A model generated the notes under the pieces. The model saw only the letters and a list, made by a program, of their open reading frames with translations, had not been told where the DNA came from and ran no database searches. Positions 6,115-7,996 of a DNA stretch of 7,996 nt are shown here, one piece after another. Position 1 is the first letter of the stretch; the number at the start of each line of letters is the position of its first letter. The stretch is from contig CALAXC010000283.1 in NCBI GenBank assembly GCA_937894775.1, forward strand, positions 1-7,996, in the 5' to 3' direction. The DNA comes from an uncultured Clostridia bacterium. GTDB taxonomy: Bacteria; Bacillota; Clostridia; Oscillospirales; CAG-272. The translations under genes and the position numbers were made by a program.

Positions 6115-7374
6115 TTAATAATTCAGGCAGACTTTTGAACTGAATATTCCGTCTTCCGCCGTAAAGTCATACATACCTTGATATTTTTCCGTAGTAGCTA
6201 TAACGGAGCTGATTCCAATACCGTAATCCGTTTCATCGAATCTCAGATTAGTTTTGCAAGGGTTTTCTATTTTCACAAGCAAGCGTGTCTGTTTTTCTCT
6301 TATATCAATATCAATAACTTTGTCCTTTGATTTAAGCTTCTTTGTGGCGTTGATTGCATTTTCAAAAATATTAGCTATTACTATAACCAGGTCTTGCGGA
6401 GATACGGGTATATTTTGTCCGGCACGAGCTGCGATTTTTACTGTAATACCTGCGTCATTCGCTTTCTTTTCATATACAGAAAGAACTGTATTTATAGTAG
6501 CGTTTTGACAATAGTTTGATTCACCAATGCTGGCGGAGTCTTTTTCTACAAGCGTTTTTAAGTATTCCTTTACGCTTTCAATATCGTTGTTGTTTGCAAG
6601 TTTCAAGAGAACCAGGTTGTGATGACGTCTGTCGTGAATCGCCATGTATTCGTGTGTCATCTGCAGTTTTTCCTTTTCTATTTGCAAAAGAAGGAGCTTA
6701 TTTTGCTGTTCTGTTTCTCTTTTGGTTGCAACCTCTGTCATATTTTTGATATTGGAAAATATGACGGGATATACCGCGAAGATTGAAATACTGAGGAAAA
6801 GAAACGGTATAAATTCAGGTACATAAAAGCTTGCAATTTTAACGGGGAATACCGATGTTGCCACTATCGTAATCACAAATATAACATTTACAAAAACAAG
6901 CGGATACCAACCTGTCACAATACTCTTTGATGCAGCGTGGCAAAGAGGACACACGCATTTTAAGAAATAATATAAAATACCTACTATAAGTGCAACGTGA
7001 ATAATGATCCTGATCATTATGTGCATACCAGGGAATGAGCCTTGTATTGCTGTATTAAATGCCATAAATATACAGAAGAAAATGGAATATGTAAGTATGG
7101 TAAAAAGCCTTTGAGAAAATCTGCCTTTCGTAGTTGCAAAGAAAACAATATACTGAAAGATAAAGGCAGACACAAACACGGAAAAGAATTTCATACCAAT
7201 ATCAGTTGCCACAAATTCTCCGAAACACCAAAGCGCCTCCTGTAAAACAAGCCAAATACCCCAAATGGCAAAGGTTGTTTTTTTGCTGTATTTTAAATTG
7301 GTTGAATATATGCCCGAAATAGCGTGTGCCACAAGAACAACTAACTGTTCAATCAAAACTTGTGCCAAATACAT
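6115..7374 (-). CDS. AgrC-like (HPK10-type) membrane sensor histidine kinase
   Basis: Sensor kinase of 419 residues, expected to phosphorylate the LytTR regulator encoded just upstream. Residues 1-207 are hydrophobic with about six membrane segments and no sizeable extracellular domain, so the signal is probably sensed in or near the membrane. A helical linker (about 212-240) leads to the H-box HDRRHHN at 247-253. By analogy with AgrC, His247 (followed by Asp) is the likely phosphorylation site, though His251 and His252 are adjacent. The GHKL ATPase has an N-box IANIFENAINA (333-343) and a G-box DYGIGIS (383-389), and ends shortly after. The ATG at 7374 has a GGAGG ribosome binding site about 9 nt upstream. 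An unusual Cys-x-Cys-Pro-x-Cys-His cluster lies at 140-146 beside a membrane segment. No AgrB/AgrD-like peptide gene is visible, so the ligand is unknown. A strong terminator follows the stop codon. Confidence 0.92.
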   Translation of the reverse strand: MYLAQVLIEQLVVLVAHAISGIYSTNLKYSKKTTFAIWGIWLVLQEALWCFGEFVATDIGMKFFSVFVSAFIFQYIVFFATTKGRFSQRLFTILTYSIFFCIFMAFNTAIQGSFPGMHIMIRIIIHVALIVGILYYFLKCVCPLCHAASKSIVTGWYPLVFVNVIFVITIVATSVFPVKIASFYVPEFIPFLFLSISIFAVYPVIFSNIKNMTEVATKRETEQQNKLLLLQIEKEKLQMTHEYMAIHDRRHHNLVLLKLANNNDIESVKEYLKTLVEKDSASIGESNYCQNATINTVLSVYEKKANDAGITVKIAARAGQNIPVSPQDLVIVIANIFENAINATKKLKSKDKVIDIDIREKQTRLLVKIENPCKTNLRFDETDYGIGISSVIATTEKYQGMYDFTAEDGIFSSKVCLNY

Positions 7375-7377
7375 TTT

Positions 7378-7996
7378 TTAATCCTCCTGTCCTTCGTATT
7401 GAAGCTCCCAAAAGGCTTTTTTTATTGCTGAATAATTTCCTCTTGGAATGGGTATTATCTTTTCATTTATTAAAACAATACTTTCAGGCGTTACCATTTT
7501 GATTTTTCGCATATTTATTATGTATGCACTGCCGCATCTTATAAAGTCGCCCATATTTTCTAACATCTCGAAAAGTTCTGTAACTGTCATTCTAATGCGA
7601 AGCTTGGAACTGTCACTCAATGTCAAAAACTGATAATGTCCATGAGCTTCCGTAAATATAATTCGTGATACATTTACACTCTCGTTGCCGTTATCTGTTT
7701 TAAGCTTAATAAGCTTGTTGCTTAAAATTTCAGCCTGAGTATAGGCTACATCCATTGCTTCATAAAACTTTTCAGGCTTCAACGGTTTTATCAGATAGCG
7801 TAGTGTGCCTGTTTCGAGACTTTCGGGAGCGTGTTCTATTGAGGTTGTTAAAAATACAATAGGACTTTCAATGCCTTTTCTCCGGATTTCTCTTGCAAGT
7901 TCTGTCCCCATTTCATCACCGATATATACATCAAGCATAAATATATCAAACAAGGCACCATTATCAATGCTATTTAAAAGCGAACTTGCAGAGTTA
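7378..7996 (-). CDS. LytTR-family response regulator (N-terminus outside window)
   Basis: Cytoplasmic DNA-binding response regulator of the AgrA/LytR type, partner of the adjacent kinase. The reading frame is open to the window edge, so about 205 C-terminal residues are visible and the true start is upstream. The TTG at 7953 is not a credible start because it falls inside the receiver domain. Visible receiver elements are the phospho-acceptor Asp in FMLDVYIGDEMG (codon 7932-7930), the conserved Thr/Ser in FLTTS and the Lys in LIKPL. The acidic pocket residues that normally precede them lie off the window. From about 7713 to 7381 follows a LytTR domain: IIFTEAHGHYQFL, a central TVTELFEML helix, FIRCGSAYIINMRKI, and the terminal IPIPRGNYSAIKKAF. 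It stops 3 nt before the kinase start, and the kinase ribosome binding site lies inside its last codons, so the two are translationally coupled. The likely target is the repeat pair at 6007-6044. Confidence 0.93.
   Translation of the reverse strand, partial: NSASSLLNSIDNGALFDIFMLDVYIGDEMGTELAREIRRKGIESPIVFLTTSIEHAPESLETGTLRYLIKPLKPEKFYEAMDVAYTQAEILSNKLIKLKTDNGNESVNVSRIIFTEAHGHYQFLTLSDSSKLRIRMTVTELFEMLENMGDFIRCGSAYIINMRKIKMVTPESIVLINEKIIPIPRGNYSAIKKAFWELQYEGQED

Noticed and set aside
7951..7953. TTG as the start of the response regulator
   Set aside because: The frame continues open to the window edge, and a start here would remove the N-terminal half of the receiver domain.

Overview
The window looks like part of a low-GC Firmicutes genome, most likely an anaerobic Clostridia (Lachnospiraceae/Oscillospiraceae type). 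The evidence is AT-rich coding sequence, strong GGAGG-type ribosome binding sites, GTG and TTG starts, an AgrC-like kinase paired with a LytTR regulator, and a lipoprotein-type solute receptor. No taxonomic marker gene is present, so this placement is an inference. All recognisable genes lie on the minus strand, so the window reads from right to left.

Layout in transcription order: (1) 7996-7378, a LytTR response regulator cut by the window edge; (2) 7374-6115, an AgrC-like membrane histidine kinase, 3 nt after the regulator's stop, followed by a strong UUCG-loop terminator at 6100-6075; (3) 6074-5922, an AT-rich intergenic region with two copies of a 17-nt direct repeat spaced exactly 21 bp apart (the geometry of LytTR-type operators), a probable promoter and a short inverted repeat; (4) 5921-5661, an 86-residue cysteine-rich protein with a CX3CX2C motif; (5) 5671-2717, a 984-residue lipoprotein carrying a tandem array of amino-acid-binding domains fused to an ABC permease; (6) 2720-1629, its ABC ATPase with an extra ~105-residue C-terminal domain; (7) 1611-37, a dicarboxylate/amino acid:cation symporter-family transporter with an extra ~118-residue N-terminal domain. 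A further gene may start at position 8 and run out of the window. Genes 4-7 overlap or are tightly spaced with no terminator visible between them, so they read as one operon.

Working model (inference): the two-component system senses an extracellular or membrane signal and switches on the downstream operon through the 21-bp-spaced repeats. The operon makes two mechanistically different amino acid importers. Two features stand out. First, the receptor array is out of register: it begins with a second lobe and ends, just before the permease, with a first lobe, so it is either circularly permuted or closes head-to-tail. Second, the ABC ATPase and the symporter, which are unrelated proteins, each carry on their cytoplasmic side what looks like the same degenerate GHKL/anti-sigma-kinase-like domain. 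This suggests common intracellular control of both uptake routes. I know of no description of this arrangement. The symporter gene is also clearly more GC-rich than its neighbours, so it may have joined the operon separately.
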